Positions 8,515-18,318 of a DNA stretch of 64,000 nt are shown here, one piece after another. The stretch covers positions 2,356,001 through 2,420,000 of the forward strand of contig NZ_WFKL01000001.1 of assembly GCF_009208105.1 (NCBI RefSeq), in the 5' to 3' direction. Under the pieces are notes generated by a model. That model searched no databases. It was not told the origin of the DNA and was given only the letters and a program-made list of their open reading frames with translations. This DNA is from Rouxiella sp. S1S-2 (lineage in GTDB: Bacteria > Pseudomonadota > Gammaproteobacteria > Enterobacterales > Enterobacteriaceae). Position 1 is the first letter of the stretch, and each line of letters starts with the position of its first letter. A program made the translations under genes and the position numbers.

Positions 8515-9327
8515 TTATCCCCCAAACAGGCGTTTCAGAAAACTCTTCTTCTCTTCCTCAATAAAACGGAACGGGCGTTCCTCACCCAGCAAACGACTGA
8601 CGGTGTCATCGTATGCCTTACCCGCGTCGGATTCCTGGTCCAGAATAACCGGTTCGCCCTGGTTGGACGCGCGCAGTACAGACTGATCTTCAGGAATAAC
8701 GCCAACCAGAGGAATGCGCAAAATTTCTAGCACATCTTCCATGCTCAGCATGTCACCACGGCTCACGCGGCCCGGGTTGTAACGCGTCAGGAGCAGGTGT
8801 TCCTTGATAGGATCCTGGCCCCTTTCTGCACGACGAGATTTTGAAGACAAAATACCGAGGATGCGATCGGAGTCACGAACAGAAGAGACTTCAGGGTTAG
8901 TGGTAATGACGGCTTCATCGGCAAAGTACAGAGCCATCAGCGCGCCGGTTTCAATGCCCGCCGGTGAGTCACAAACAATGAAGTCAAACTCCATCTCACC
9001 GAGGTCATTCAGAATTTTTTCAACGCCATCACGGGTCAACGCGTCTTTGTCACGCGTTTGTGATGCCGGTAAAATAAACAGATTTTCAGTGCGCTTATCT
9101 TTGATAAGTGCTTGATTCAGTGTGGCATCACCCTGAATTACATTGACAAAATCATACACAACGCGACGTTCACAACCCATGATCAGGTCGAGATTACGCA
9201 AACCGATGTCGAAATCAATGACGACGGTTTTTTTGCCTTTTTGGGCCAGGCCGGTAGCAATGGCAGCGCTTGAAGTGGTCTTGCCAACGCCCCCTTTACC
9301 CGATGTAACAACAATTATGCGTGCCAT
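8515..9327 (-). CDS. minD: Septum site-determining ATPase MinD
   Basis: MinD of 270 residues, same length as E. coli. The deviant Walker A GKGGVGKT occupies residues 10-17 (MARIIVVTSGKGGVGKTTSS), and the C-terminal amphipathic membrane-targeting helix FLKRLFGG is intact. In ATP form it dimerises on the inner membrane, recruits MinC, and is released by MinE. ATG 9327 is the canonical start; the frame is open to 9366, but that extension is not part of the family. Middle gene of minCDE. Confidence 0.98.
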   Translation of the reverse strand: MARIIVVTSGKGGVGKTTSSAAIATGLAQKGKKTVVIDFDIGLRNLDLIMGCERRVVYDFVNVIQGDATLNQALIKDKRTENLFILPASQTRDKDALTRDGVEKILNDLGEMEFDFIVCDSPAGIETGALMALYFADEAVITTNPEVSSVRDSDRILGILSSKSRRAERGQDPIKEHLLLTRYNPGRVSRGDMLSMEDVLEILRIPLVGVIPEDQSVLRASNQGEPVILDQESDAGKAYDDTVSRLLGEERPFRFIEEEKKSFLKRLFGG

Positions 9328-9394
9328 GTAAGGATTCCTTGTCAAAGGTCGTAGTGTCTGCCCCAATCCCCCTCAGGGTAGAAGTTGCAGAGAC

Positions 9395-10090
9395 TTAATA
9401 TAAAGGTTGTACGGTTAACACGTTATCCAGAAGGCTAAGTTTCGCGGCCTGTCCAAAAAAACTGGACGGGATTTGATCGCTTAACCAGTACTGACCTGCG
9501 ATAGAGACTAGCTCAGCGCCCAGATAGGTGCAAAAAATCTGACAATTCGTATCACCCGCAGCGCCGGCCAAAGCTCGACCACGCATCATGCCGTAAATAT
9601 GAATATTGCCATCGGCAATCAGTTCGGCACCGGCACTTACGCTGCTGGTTACAATAAGATCGCTGTTACGGGCATAAATTTGTTGACCTGAACGGACTGG
9701 CGAACTGACAATCCGCGTTTTGGCGGGCGCGTTATCCGGCACAATGGCAACCGGGGCCGGCGGTTCAGCAACGACACGCTTCGCACGACCTTCGCTCAGC
9801 AGCGGCAAACCAGTACGAGAAATCGCACGTTTTTGCTGCTCATCTTTGCACCCACTGATGCCGACAACGCGAAAGCCTGCAGAAACGACAGCCTGTTGAA
9901 TGTTTTTCCAGTCTGCATCACCAGTCAGTGCTGCAACGTTAATAACAACAGGGGCATTTTTTAGAAAAGCCGGAGCCTGCTCCACCTTTTCCTGCAATGC
10001 CTGATGAATAACCTCGGGTTGTGCACTATATAAATGAACAACTGACAAGGTAAAACTGCTGCCTTTTAGTTCTATTGGCGATTGTGACAT
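9395..10090 (-). CDS. minC: Septum site-determining inhibitor MinC
   Basis: MinC of 231 residues, the FtsZ-polymerisation inhibitor of the Min system. The N-terminal FtsZ-binding domain ([16 protein letters not shown]) is joined by a Pro/Ala-rich linker to the C-terminal beta-helix with the turns [20 protein letters not shown] and [14 protein letters not shown], which bind MinD and the FtsZ tail. First gene of the leftward minCDE operon, 67 bases before minD. The promoter must lie in 10091-10226, shared with divergent ycgL. Confidence 0.98.
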   Translation of the reverse strand: MSQSPIELKGSSFTLSVVHLYSAQPEVIHQALQEKVEQAPAFLKNAPVVINVAALTGDADWKNIQQAVVSAGFRVVGISGCKDEQQKRAISRTGLPLLSEGRAKRVVAEPPAPVAIVPDNAPAKTRIVSSPVRSGQQIYARNSDLIVTSSVSAGAELIADGNIHIYGMMRGRALAGAAGDTNCQIFCTYLGAELVSIAGQYWLSDQIPSSFFGQAAKLSLLDNVLTVQPLY

Positions 10091-10226
10091 CTATCCTGAC
10101 TCAGTCTCAGCAACTTTAAATCCCCGGAATACCACACGGGGGGCGATATTCCGATGTACGTTATGCATGGTATAGTTACCGCTATATCTAGGCAAGCCAC
10201 CGTTCCAATAAAATAGAGTTAAAAAA

Positions 10227-10499
10227 ATGCTTTGTGCAATTTATAGAAGTACTAAACGTGATCAGACCTACCTATATGTCGAAAAAAAAGACGATTTCAC
10301 GCAGGTTCCTGAAGAACTGATGAAAAGTTTTGGTAAGCCGGACTTTGCGATGGTGATAAATCTGGCCACCCGCAAGAAATTAGCCAACGCGGACATTGAG
10401 AGAGTCAAACAGATGCTGACCGAGCAAGGCTATTACGTCCAGGTTCCTCCTCCGGTTGAAAATTTATTAAATCTTCATCTGGATGCAGACAAAAAATAA
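10227..10499 (+). CDS. ycgL: YcgL-family protein
   Basis: A 90-residue conserved protein of the YcgL family (small alpha/beta fold, role unknown). The start [28 protein letters not shown] and the tail [13 protein letters not shown] are diagnostic. It stands divergent from minC, as in other gamma-proteobacteria, which has led to its use as a min-locus marker. Nothing in the sequence reveals an activity. Confidence 0.95.
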   Translation: MLCAIYRSTKRDQTYLYVEKKDDFTQVPEELMKSFGKPDFAMVINLATRKKLANADIERVKQMLTEQGYYVQVPPPVENLLNLHLDADKK

Positions 10500-10645
10500 T
10501 CAGATTATTCTAGGGAAAGTCTGACATTTCCCGCCTTTTATGAAAATGAGAGGCGGGCAGCTTGCATTCATTCTCGCGCTGCTGCAGGTTAAACTTTATG
10601 TGGAACAGAGTTCGCCGAAAGGTTCGCCATAAAAGGAAGCACGCG

Positions 10646-11731
10646 ATGAGAATGTCGATAATTACCCTGGCGATGGGCGCCGTCATGTTGAGCAGCTGTG
10701 CCAACGATAAAAACCACGCCGCGACGGTAGCTTCACCCGCCGCGCCTTCATCCACCGCCGCGCCGGTTACCCCTAAAGCTGGGCAAACGACCCTGGCAGA
10801 AGAGGGCCGAAACCCCGCAGAGTTTCCTGCCTATGTTGAACAATTAAAACAAAAAGCCAGGCAGCAGGGAATAAGCCAGCCAACAATAGACAGCGCCTTT
10901 GCCAACGTACATTTTATTGACAGGGCAATCAGTTCAGATAAGAACCAGCTTGAAAACAAAATTACCCTCGACGACTACCTTCGTCGGGTGCTTCCTGCGG
11001 CTAAAATTACTCAAGGTCAGGCCCTTTATCAGCAAAACACCGCCTCTTTGCAGCGCGCCAGCGGTCACTATGGCGTTCAACCGCAGTATATCGTTGCGCT
11101 GTGGGGTATGGAGAGCGGTTATGGAAAGATACAGGGAAAGGATGATGTATTTTCAGCGCTCGCCACCTTGGCCTTTGAGGGGCGTCGAGAAGCCTTTTTC
11201 ACCAATGAGTTAATCGCGGCGCTGACTATTGTTGATAAGGGTAAGGCGACCAGCGAAATGATGAAGGGATCGTGGGCCGGTGCCATGGGCCAATCGCAGT
11301 TTATGCCGAGTTCGTACCTCAGATACGGTGCTGACGGTGACGGTGACGGTAAAATTGATATCTGGAACAACACTGACGATGTGTTTGCCTCAACCGCCAA
11401 TTATCTTGCCAGCGAGGGGTGGAAAAACAATCAGGAGTGGGGGCAGGAGATAAAACTCCCTGCAGGATTTGATACTGCTTTGCTGGGCCTTAAAAACGAA
11501 CAGATGCGCAGCGTGAGCGACTGGCAGCAAAAAGGCATTACCTCGGCCGATGGCAAACCTTTACCTGCTTCTGTGATGCGTGCCTGGGTTATTACCCCCG
11601 ATTCGGATCAGGGCAGGGCATTTCTGGTTTACGATAACTTTAGGACCATCATGCATTGGAACCGTTCGTATTACTTCGCTATCAGCGTAGGCATGATGGC
11701 CGATGATATCGCCGGTGCCAGCGCTCAATAA
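10646..11731 (+). CDS. Lytic murein transglycosylase, MltB-like lipoprotein
   Basis: A 361-residue membrane-anchored lytic transglycosylase of the MltB (SLT_2) family that cleaves peptidoglycan to 1,6-anhydro-muropeptides. The start at 10646 gives a lipoprotein signal with lipobox MLSSC and mature Cys followed by Ala-Asn-Asp, so outer-membrane sorting is expected. The catalytic Glu lies in WGMESGYGKIQG, and GAMGQSQFMPSSYLRYGADG is the family's binding motif, followed by an Asp-rich DGDGDGKIDIW loop. AAGGAAG precedes the ATG; the longer frame from 10562 lacks a signal peptide. It sits in the ycgL-ycgM interval as in related genera. Confidence 0.9.
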   Translation: MRMSIITLAMGAVMLSSCANDKNHAATVASPAAPSSTAAPVTPKAGQTTLAEEGRNPAEFPAYVEQLKQKARQQGISQPTIDSAFANVHFIDRAISSDKNQLENKITLDDYLRRVLPAAKITQGQALYQQNTASLQRASGHYGVQPQYIVALWGMESGYGKIQGKDDVFSALATLAFEGRREAFFTNELIAALTIVDKGKATSEMMKGSWAGAMGQSQFMPSSYLRYGADGDGDGKIDIWNNTDDVFASTANYLASEGWKNNQEWGQEIKLPAGFDTALLGLKNEQMRSVSDWQQKGITSADGKPLPASVMRAWVITPDSDQGRAFLVYDNFRTIMHWNRSYYFAISVGMMADDIAGASAQ

Positions 11732-11771
11732 GTGTCGCTTTCCATTAACACTGCGTGAAAGGGAGAGTCTT

Positions 11772-12449
11772 ATGTATCAGCATCGTGATTGGCAGGGTGC
11801 ACTTCTGGAATTACCCGTCAGTAAAGTTGTTTGCGTCGGTAACAACTACGCCGAGCATATTAAAGAAATGGCTGGTCGCCGTCATAAAAACGGTGATGAT
11901 GAATCTGCCGAACCTCTGGTCTTTATTAAACCTGAAACCGCGCTTTGCGACATTCTTCAACCGATTGCAGTGCCTAAGGAATTAGGTGCGGTGCATCATG
12001 AGATTGAGCTGGCGGTGTTGATAGGCTCTCCGCTGAAACAGGCCACTGAGGCGAGAGTGGCTGAGGCGATAGCAGGTTATGGGATTGCGCTCGATTTAAC
12101 GCTGAGAGAACTACAGGCCGGGTTTATCAAGCAAGGACAGCCGTGGGAAAGAGCCAAGGGCTTTGACGGTTCCTGTCCCATGTCGGGTTTTATCTCTGTA
12201 GCTGAACTTGGCGATGCGCAGCAGGCCGAACTACAGTTAAGTGTCAACGGCGAGGTGCGTCAGCAGGGCAACACGCGGGATATGTTGACCCCGATTTTGC
12301 CATTGATCGCCTTTATGAGTCGTTTTTTTACGCTGCGTGCGGGCGATATTGTTATTACTGGCACGCCTCAGGGCGTAGGGCCGCTGGTCGCCGGTGACAG
12401 TATTGAGGTGTCGCTTAACGGCAGAAAGCTCAATACCCGCGTAATTTAA
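11772..12449 (+). CDS. ycgM: Fumarylacetoacetate hydrolase-family protein YcgM
   Basis: A 225-residue protein of the FAH fold, in the YcgM subgroup whose relatives act as acylpyruvate hydrolase or oxaloacetate decarboxylase. The metal-binding acidic cluster is in HHEIELAVLIG and the later Asp/Glu positions, and GTPQGVGPL closes the active site. The frame is open upstream within the transglycosylase, but ATG 11772 with GGGAGAG (11761-11767) matches the family start VVCVGNNYAEH. Followed by ycgN as in E. coli. Confidence 0.92.
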   Translation: MYQHRDWQGALLELPVSKVVCVGNNYAEHIKEMAGRRHKNGDDESAEPLVFIKPETALCDILQPIAVPKELGAVHHEIELAVLIGSPLKQATEARVAEAIAGYGIALDLTLRELQAGFIKQGQPWERAKGFDGSCPMSGFISVAELGDAQQAELQLSVNGEVRQQGNTRDMLTPILPLIAFMSRFFTLRAGDIVITGTPQGVGPLVAGDSIEVSLNGRKLNTRVI

Positions 12450-12553
12450 CCGCCGGGCCTGCGCCGATTCAGCCAGCTAAGTGCACTTTGCTTGCATCTG
12501 GCGCCCAAAGCGTCTATATAGTCAGCCTCATTTTATTTTAACCGGATGCCACT

Positions 12554-13003
12554 ATGACCCAACTCGCTTTTTGGCAGCAAAAGACGCTGCCTGAAATGAC
12601 TGACGACGAATGGGAAGCTTTGTGCGACGGTTGTGGGCAATGCTGTTTACATAAGTTAATTGATGAAGACACGGACGAGATTTACTTCACCAACGTTGCC
12701 TGCAACCAGTTGAACATCAAGTCTTGCCAGTGTCGCAATTACGAAAATCGCTTCAACCTTGAAGAGGACTGCATCAAACTTACCCGTGAGAACCTCACCA
12801 AGTTTGACTGGCTGCCGCCAACCTGCGCCTACCGTTTAATCGGTGAAGGGAAAGATCTGCTGCCGTGGCATCCTTTGCTACATAAAGCCTCAAAATCGGC
12901 CATGCATACCGCCCGTATTTCTGTACGCAATATCGCCGTACGTGAAGATGACGTGGTTGACTGGCAGGACCATATACTTAATAAGCCGCAGTGGACTAAG
13001 TAA
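12554..13003 (+). CDS. ycgN: YcgN-family CxxCxxCC cysteine-cluster protein
   Basis: A 149-residue protein of the YkgJ/UPF0260 family with a cysteine cluster CDGCGQCC near residue 27 and further Cys in [11 protein letters not shown] and TCAYRL, suggesting a bound metal or Fe-S cluster. The E. coli YcgN is 153 residues, so it is full-length. Role unknown. It begins 104 bases after ycgM. Confidence 0.93.
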   Translation: MTQLAFWQQKTLPEMTDDEWEALCDGCGQCCLHKLIDEDTDEIYFTNVACNQLNIKSCQCRNYENRFNLEEDCIKLTRENLTKFDWLPPTCAYRLIGEGKDLLPWHPLLHKASKSAMHTARISVRNIAVREDDVVDWQDHILNKPQWTK

Positions 13004-13110
13004 GGTGCTGATTATTAAAACTAAATGCCCTAGCCAATCCTTGGCTAAGGCACAGACGGGGCACTCGACGTTCAGGGAGAAAATTTTCTTTTGTTCCTAA
13101 AGACTGTCGA

Positions 13111-13461
13111 TTAGATCGGGGCCTTGATTTCTTCGTCTGGCGGCGACAAGAAGTCATCAATCACTTCTTGGCTGATTTCATCGTCGGCATTTTCAATAAG
13201 AGATGTCATTTCAAGCAACTCCTGGAATTTTGAGAGCAATAATTCTGCATCTGATTTTATTAAATCATCAGAGGATGCAAGGACTGAATTTATTGCTTTC
13301 GATACACTACCGATCATTTCTGAGGCGCCACCCTCTTTGCCTATGGTCAACATCAGCGCACTGATGATGAGGGACTGAGCTTCTACCTGCGCGGTAAGTT
13401 GTTTAGATTCAGCATCCATTCTGGATATTTTTGCCAACATGTGAATAATAACGTTCCTCAT
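13111..13461 (-). CDS. IraP-like sigma-S anti-adaptor
   Basis: A 116-residue protein whose first 45 residues resemble E. coli IraP: AKISRMDAESKQLTAQVEAQ and SLIISALML align with the IraP coiled segment ([24 protein letters not shown] pattern). IraP binds RssB and so spares RpoS from ClpXP. The C-terminal part (about 30 residues longer than E. coli IraP) is acidic and ends SPPDEEIKAPI. AGGGGG precedes the ATG. It is divergent from the GhoS-like gene and lies in a small-gene region. The assignment rests on the N-terminal pattern; a different coiled RssB-binding role cannot be excluded. Confidence 0.68.
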   Translation of the reverse strand: MRNVIIHMLAKISRMDAESKQLTAQVEAQSLIISALMLTIGKEGGASEMIGSVSKAINSVLASSDDLIKSDAELLLSKFQELLEMTSLIENADDEISQEVIDDFLSPPDEEIKAPI

Positions 13462-13794
13462 AACACCCCCTTTAGAACAATAGGTTATTCAATGACTAAC
13501 CACCGTTTCGCCAATTCTGTAAATGGCTAAAATGTGATTTATTTATTGTGATTTACTTATGGTCAAAATCTACTATGCATGAAAAAGTCTCGGCTGAGGT
13601 AGTGGAGCATCACAGTGAACGAATAATTTCTGGCAATTTATTTTGAACAACTGTTAATGGGATGAATAGTATGTTGATACATAGGACTTTTTGCCTCAGG
13701 GGCGGACATCGGAGAGGCAAAATTTGCAAGTTTGTTCACATCAACGGCAGAAGCTGCTATTTTGATTGCTCCTTGAGCAAGTCGGAATACTCTT
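13462..13794. other. Divergent promoter region, no gene seen
   Basis: This 333 bp gap separates the leftward IraP-like gene from the rightward GhoS-like gene. I find no convincing frame; the short frame 13662-13853 lacks a ribosome site and resembles nothing. Promoters for both neighbours must be here but no clear box stands out. Confidence 0.4.
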
Positions 13795-14082
13795 ATGGCG
13801 AGATTTACAGTCAGGGTGGAGCTGAGGGATCCTCACGAGTCGGATTATCTTGAACTTCACAAAATAATGGAGCTTAAAGGTTTTTCCAGAACGCTCACAA
13901 CCAATACTTCCGGTGTCGTCTATCAACTTCCTGTCGGTGAATATGCCTATGAAAGCGAGACGATGGATAATGTGGCCGTTGGCAAGCTGGTGGAAGCTAT
14001 TGCAGAAAAAATAAGACCTAATCCGATGATATTGGTGACTCAGTCTGCCGGTCGGTATGTATTAAATTTAACGCGAATATAA
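13795..14082 (+). CDS. GhoS-like protein (DUF2622)
   Basis: A 95-residue protein of the DUF2622/GhoS family: the start MARFTVRVELRD, then YLELHKIMELKGFSRTLTTN and VVYQLPVGEYAYE fit the ferredoxin-like fold of the family. E. coli GhoS is an endoribonuclease antitoxin that cleaves ghoT mRNA. No GhoT-like toxin (a roughly 57-residue two-helix membrane peptide) is visible on either side, so it would be an orphan. A strong terminator follows it at 14141. The family match is moderate, and activity as an RNase is inferred. Confidence 0.6.
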   Translation: MARFTVRVELRDPHESDYLELHKIMELKGFSRTLTTNTSGVVYQLPVGEYAYESETMDNVAVGKLVEAIAEKIRPNPMILVTQSAGRYVLNLTRI

Positions 14083-14140
14083 AATATCTCTCGAAGTAAA
14101 TTGTCTATTTTTTGCATGAAATTATTAATAATACCCTAAT

Positions 14141-14168
14141 AAAAAACCCACTTGTCGGTGGGTTTTTG
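14141..14168 (+). terminator. Rho-independent terminator after GhoS-like gene
   Basis: CCCAC (14147-14151) pairs with GTGGG (14158-14162), extended by A6/T5 pairing, and ends in TTTTT. The A-run before the stem makes it usable on the other strand as well, for the small leftward gene at 14203. Confidence 0.8.
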
Positions 14169-14202
14169 TATTTTGATATAGAACAAGTCGAGAGAGAATG
14201 GG

Positions 14203-14394
14203 TTAAAAACCGACTCGAAAAGGTTTTTTTGCCTTTTTAGCCGCGTCGATCGGATCTTCGTTTTTTAGCCACTCATCGTATCGCTGATAGGACTCAATAA
14301 ATTTCACAAAATAGCTTACGTCATTCATCGGTTCGGTACTGCTGTCCATATATTTAGACGCCAGTTTAAATGCATCTTCGTTATCAAATTTCAT
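14203..14394 (-). CDS. Small hypothetical protein
   Basis: A 63-residue soluble, charged, helical protein (MKFDNEDAFKLASKYMD at the start, ending in a basic KKAKKPFRVGF tail). AGGGG lies properly before the ATG, and the bidirectional terminator 14141-14168 lies after its stop. I do not recognise the family. No signal peptide or membrane segment. It sits among small stress-type genes. Confidence 0.6.
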   Translation of the reverse strand: MKFDNEDAFKLASKYMDSSTEPMNDVSYFVKFIESYQRYDEWLKNEDPIDAAKKAKKPFRVGF

Positions 14395-14574
14395 CGTTGG
14401 CCCCTTTAATCATAATAAGATTAAAATACAATCATTCGGTGCATTTATGCAACAATTAGTTCTTGTCATTTCTTGGCATCTGATGAGCGGGTAGGAGTGT
14501 TAATATACCCTGTCACCCGAGTCAGCTAGGGGTATATTAAAATTTATTAACGTTTTCAGATCAAATTTTTCAGA

Positions 14575-14718
14575 TCAATAATAGTAACGGCCTGGACCAT
14601 TATGGTAATAGCCGCCGTGATACCCACCGTGGTCATGGTGATAGCCACCGGGGAATATGCAGCCGCTGAGTGAGGCAATGAGCGCCAGAACTGCAAAAAA
14701 CTTAAAAGTATTTTTCAT
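14575..14718 (-). CDS. Tiny His/Gly/Tyr-rich lipoprotein
   Basis: A 47-residue product. The start MKNTFKFFAVLALIASLSGC is a lipoprotein signal with lipobox LSGC (Cys20); the 28-residue mature part is made of Gly, Tyr and His (GGYHHDHGGYHGGYYHNG). A textbook GGAGG lies six bases before the ATG. The mature Cys is followed by Ile, so outer-membrane sorting is likely. Six His among the 28 residues suggest metal binding, but this is inference. Similar short Gly/His/Tyr lipoproteins are known in enterics without a settled function. Confidence 0.75.
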   Translation of the reverse strand: MKNTFKFFAVLALIASLSGCIFPGGYHHDHGGYHGGYYHNGPGRYYY

Positions 14719-14835
14719 GGTTTACCTCCAATATTCAATAATGAAAGTATCCAATAATGCTAAATATTTACTATCAACTTTATCCTAAAATTTTTTCGTT
14801 TAGAAAGAAGGTAAAATTTTAGGTCAAAAAGATGT

Positions 14836-14859
14836 AAAAAAGCCCACCATAAGGTGGGC
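14836..14859 (-). terminator. Rho-independent terminator, leftward
   Basis: GCCCACC (14842-14848) pairs with GGTGGGC (14853-14859), four-base loop; on the minus strand it is followed by six T. It would end a leftward transcript, most simply that of the LysR gene whose stop is about 220 bases upstream, or an unseen short RNA in 14860-15079. Confidence 0.75.
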
Positions 14860-14939
14860 ATAAAGAATATCCAAGATTTACACACATATGCTACGTAATA
14901 GCATTCTTTACACTATCACTCTGGGGCCGCTGCAGTTGT

Positions 14940-16003
<1,064 letters not shown>

Positions 16004-16030
16004 TTAACTGTTTCCACGTTTGAAAAACCG

Positions 16031-16384
16031 CTATCTGAGCTCGGAGCCACTCGCGCTTTTTACCTTAGCGCCAGGGCAGGCGGTTAAAATAACCTGTATT
16101 TTGCTTTGCGAGATTTTGTGGAGTTTTTTTACACTGTTCTTTCCCGGATTGCACTCTTGCTTGCTATTGGGCAAGTAAAATTTTCCAGAAGGCGTAGGGG
16201 AGGTGCCGCCAGGACAACCCGGCATACCTGGTCTACCGTTGACACCGGGGGTGCCGTTTCCACCGTTAGCACCCGAAGATACGCCGCCTTTACCTCCGGC
16301 ACCGCCATTACCTGCATAAGTTAATGGAACAGTCAGGGTGATAAACACTGCACAAATCATCATCTTGAGACGTATATGGGACAT
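16031..16384 (-). CDS. Secreted glycine-rich, collagen-like small protein
   Basis: A 117-residue product with a Sec signal peptide (residues 1-24, cleavage after TYA). The mature protein begins with a Gly-rich run and then has five Gly-X-Y triplets, GTPGVNGRPGMPGCP (44-58), a short collagen-like stretch. The C-terminal half is basic and has two further Cys (ECNPG and TACPG), so disulphides in the periplasm or outside are likely. It follows the MipA/OmpV porin gene by 37 bases in the same direction and may share its transcript. I do not recognise the family; the real gene status is supported by the signal peptide and position. Confidence 0.65.
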   Translation of the reverse strand: MSHIRLKMMICAVFITLTVPLTYAGNGGAGGKGGVSSGANGGNGTPGVNGRPGMPGCPGGTSPTPSGKFYLPNSKQECNPGKNSVKKLHKISQSKIQVILTACPGAKVKSASGSELR

Positions 16385-16421
16385 ATATTCTCCTGTTTAT
16401 GCCACTCATTAAAGCAGAAAA

Positions 16422-17207
16422 TCAGAAGCCGTACAGCACGGCCAGACTCACTAATGTCTGATTGGCGCGAAAGACGATCGGACTCTCTTTTGCGTGGTCT
16501 CCCAACCAGATGTAATCAGCACTGACGGCGGTACTCCAGCGTGGCGTAAATTGATGGCTCCAGCTCACGTTATTGTCAAATCCGTAAAATCCGCCCGAAG
16601 TTTGATAGGTAGCATAGCCAGAATGAAGGCTTTGCGGGTGATTCACGCCATAAAAGGTATTCATATAGCGGCTGTCGCCAAACAACGCGGTTCCCTGAAT
16701 AGCAACGGTATCGATATTATTCTGGAAGGGAACCAAGGTTGCCGACGTTTGATACTGCACGCCCTGCGAGTCGCTCACGGGAAGGGTTGCTTTTCCCTCA
16801 AACGACAGCCAGGGCGTCGCCATCCAGCCAACGGCGACGGCGGTATTGACGGCACCCCTGATATTGCCCATGCCTTTTAATTCATTTGAACCGTCACGCC
16901 AGCCTGAATTTCTGTCAGAACGACCAAAACTGTACCCAAGGGTATGTTCAAGATAAAGGCCGTTTTCGCTTTGCAGGTCGTAACCGAGCCCTTTTAATGA
17001 ATCAAAGAAAAAGGCGTTATCGCGTGCCTGAACAACGGGCATAACCTGCCAGTGCCGGTTGTCGGAACCGCTGTAGCGAGGGGCGTTTTCACTGCCTATC
17101 CCCACAGTTAAACTCTCTTGAGGAGTGCTGCCTGTATCACCCCATGCGCCAGTGGCGATCCCGGTCAGTGAAAAACAGGTCATATACAGCAGCTTTCTGG
17201 CAATCAT
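16422..17207 (-). CDS. MipA/OmpV-family outer membrane protein
   Basis: A 261-residue outer-membrane beta-barrel of the MipA/OmpV family: signal peptide, then RYSGSDNRHWQVMPVVQARD, NAFFFDSLKGLGYDLQ and a C-terminal AVLYGF ending in Phe, the outer-membrane assembly signal. Relatives scaffold MltA with PBP1B (MipA) or act as osmo-regulated porins (OmpV). ATG 17207 is chosen with AGGAG in place, above the upstream start at 17234. It precedes the collagen-like protein gene. Confidence 0.88.
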   Translation of the reverse strand: MIARKLLYMTCFSLTGIATGAWGDTGSTPQESLTVGIGSENAPRYSGSDNRHWQVMPVVQARDNAFFFDSLKGLGYDLQSENGLYLEHTLGYSFGRSDRNSGWRDGSNELKGMGNIRGAVNTAVAVGWMATPWLSFEGKATLPVSDSQGVQYQTSATLVPFQNNIDTVAIQGTALFGDSRYMNTFYGVNHPQSLHSGYATYQTSGGFYGFDNNVSWSHQFTPRWSTAVSADYIWLGDHAKESPIVFRANQTLVSLAVLYGF

Positions 17208-17455
17208 ACTTACTCCTCGGCACGCAACATTCATTAAATTGAACGAAAAAACGGCAGTGTTTGAATCGCTCTGTATGATGAGCCAGTATCAGTAAACTGT
17301 CAGTGTCTAATCAGGAAATAGTAAGGAAAAATTGTGTCACTTTTGCAGCGTGTAATCTTTAGAGACACTTGAGGGCGATGCCGAGTGACATGTGATACGC
17401 AGGTGAATCATCTACAGCGTTATGTGGGAGGAGATTAAACACTATGCTGACAAAA

Positions 17456-17485
17456 GAAAAAGGCCTCTCGGTTGAGAAGCCTTTT
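17456..17485 (-). terminator. Terminator downstream of dsbB
   Basis: AAAAGGCCTCTC-type stem (17457 on) pairs with GAGAAGCCTTTT; on the minus strand the 3' side ends in TTTTTCTTTT. It lies 19 bases after the dsbB stop. The rest of 17208-17455 is the OmpV promoter region. Confidence 0.75.
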
Positions 17486-17503
17486 GTCGTCCACGCTTAA
17501 AAC

Positions 17504-18034
17504 CTAGCGGCCAAACAGGTCGCGGCGTTTGGTTTTTACAAACTGTGCGATAACCACTAAAACGGCAACCAGCATGAAGAAAGCGAAGACGCCAACCAGC
17601 CACTGAGGCATGCTCAGAGTAAACAGGGTCCAGCTTCTTTCTGCGCAATCACCGGTCGCAACAAACACGCTTGGCAGCCATTTATCCAGCGGTAACCAGC
17701 TTGGAAAACGAGCGGCAAAATCGCAGGTTGCGAACGGAGAAGGGTGCAGCTGAATCATGGTGTGCTGCCATGCGAGGCGAATTCCCTCCCACGCGCTGTA
17801 TAGCCAGATAACAATGGCGCCGTAGCGCAACCAGGTTGCAGGCGCAACAGCCCCGACCAGGCCAGCACCCATGATGCCAAACAGTGCGCAGCGTTCGTAA
17901 ATGCACATTACACAGGGTTTTAACAACATAACGTGTTGGAAATAGAGCGCAACCATCTCGAGGACAAAAGCGGTCAATGCCATCAAGAGCCAAGCACCGC
18001 GCCCCTGCGAGCAGCGGTTAAGATATTGCAACAT
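17504..18034 (-). CDS. dsbB: Disulfide bond formation protein DsbB
   Basis: An inner-membrane quinone reductase of 176 residues with four transmembrane helices, which reoxidises DsbA and passes electrons to ubiquinone. The active Cys pairs are present: Cys41/Cys44 in [11 protein letters not shown] and Cys104 in SPFATCDF with the partner in ATGDCAER. Starts at ATG 18034 as in E. coli ([17 protein letters not shown]); the earlier ATG 18049 is possible. In E. coli nhaB lies between dsbB and fadR; here it does not. Confidence 0.97.
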   Translation of the reverse strand: MLQYLNRCSQGRGAWLLMALTAFVLEMVALYFQHVMLLKPCVMCIYERCALFGIMGAGLVGAVAPATWLRYGAIVIWLYSAWEGIRLAWQHTMIQLHPSPFATCDFAARFPSWLPLDKWLPSVFVATGDCAERSWTLFTLSMPQWLVGVFAFFMLVAVLVVIAQFVKTKRRDLFGR

Positions 18035-18301
18035 AGGTTTATTTTCCATGCAGTAAGTCATCGACAGGCAGTGTAAACCAAATCAACCTGTCTGCCAGCG
18101 GATATAAGAGAATTTCACAAAAAAAAGCACCTTAAATCGGCGTCTTGCGACCCTTAGTACTCTCTATTCCATACCGTCAACAACGCTTAAACATCCTTGA
18201 AATAATTCAAATGTATCTCATTAATTTAAAATACAAAAATTTGCAAACTCATGCACATTTTCAACATAAGTACTCAAGGGACGCTATAACCTAAGATTTT
18301 C

Positions 18302-18318
18302 ATCTGGTATGATGAGAT
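18302..18318. promoter_or_regulatory. Candidate FadR operator upstream of fadR
   Basis: ATCTGGTATGATGAGAT matches the fadB-type FadR operator as I recall it (ATCTGGTACGACCAGAT) at 14 of 17 positions, and lies 56 bases before the fadR start. It would serve autoregulation. The surrounding gap 18035-18301 holds the dsbB promoter; I see no gene there. Confidence 0.5.

Noticed and set aside
13031..13047. Hairpin TAGCCAA/TTGGCTA after ycgN
   Set aside because: Seven base pairs with a three-base loop, but no T-tract; kept out as too uncertain.
13662..13853. 63-codon frame upstream of the GhoS-like gene, a possible GhoT toxin
   Set aside because: No ribosome site, no two-helix membrane pattern as in GhoT, and it overlaps the GhoS-like start.
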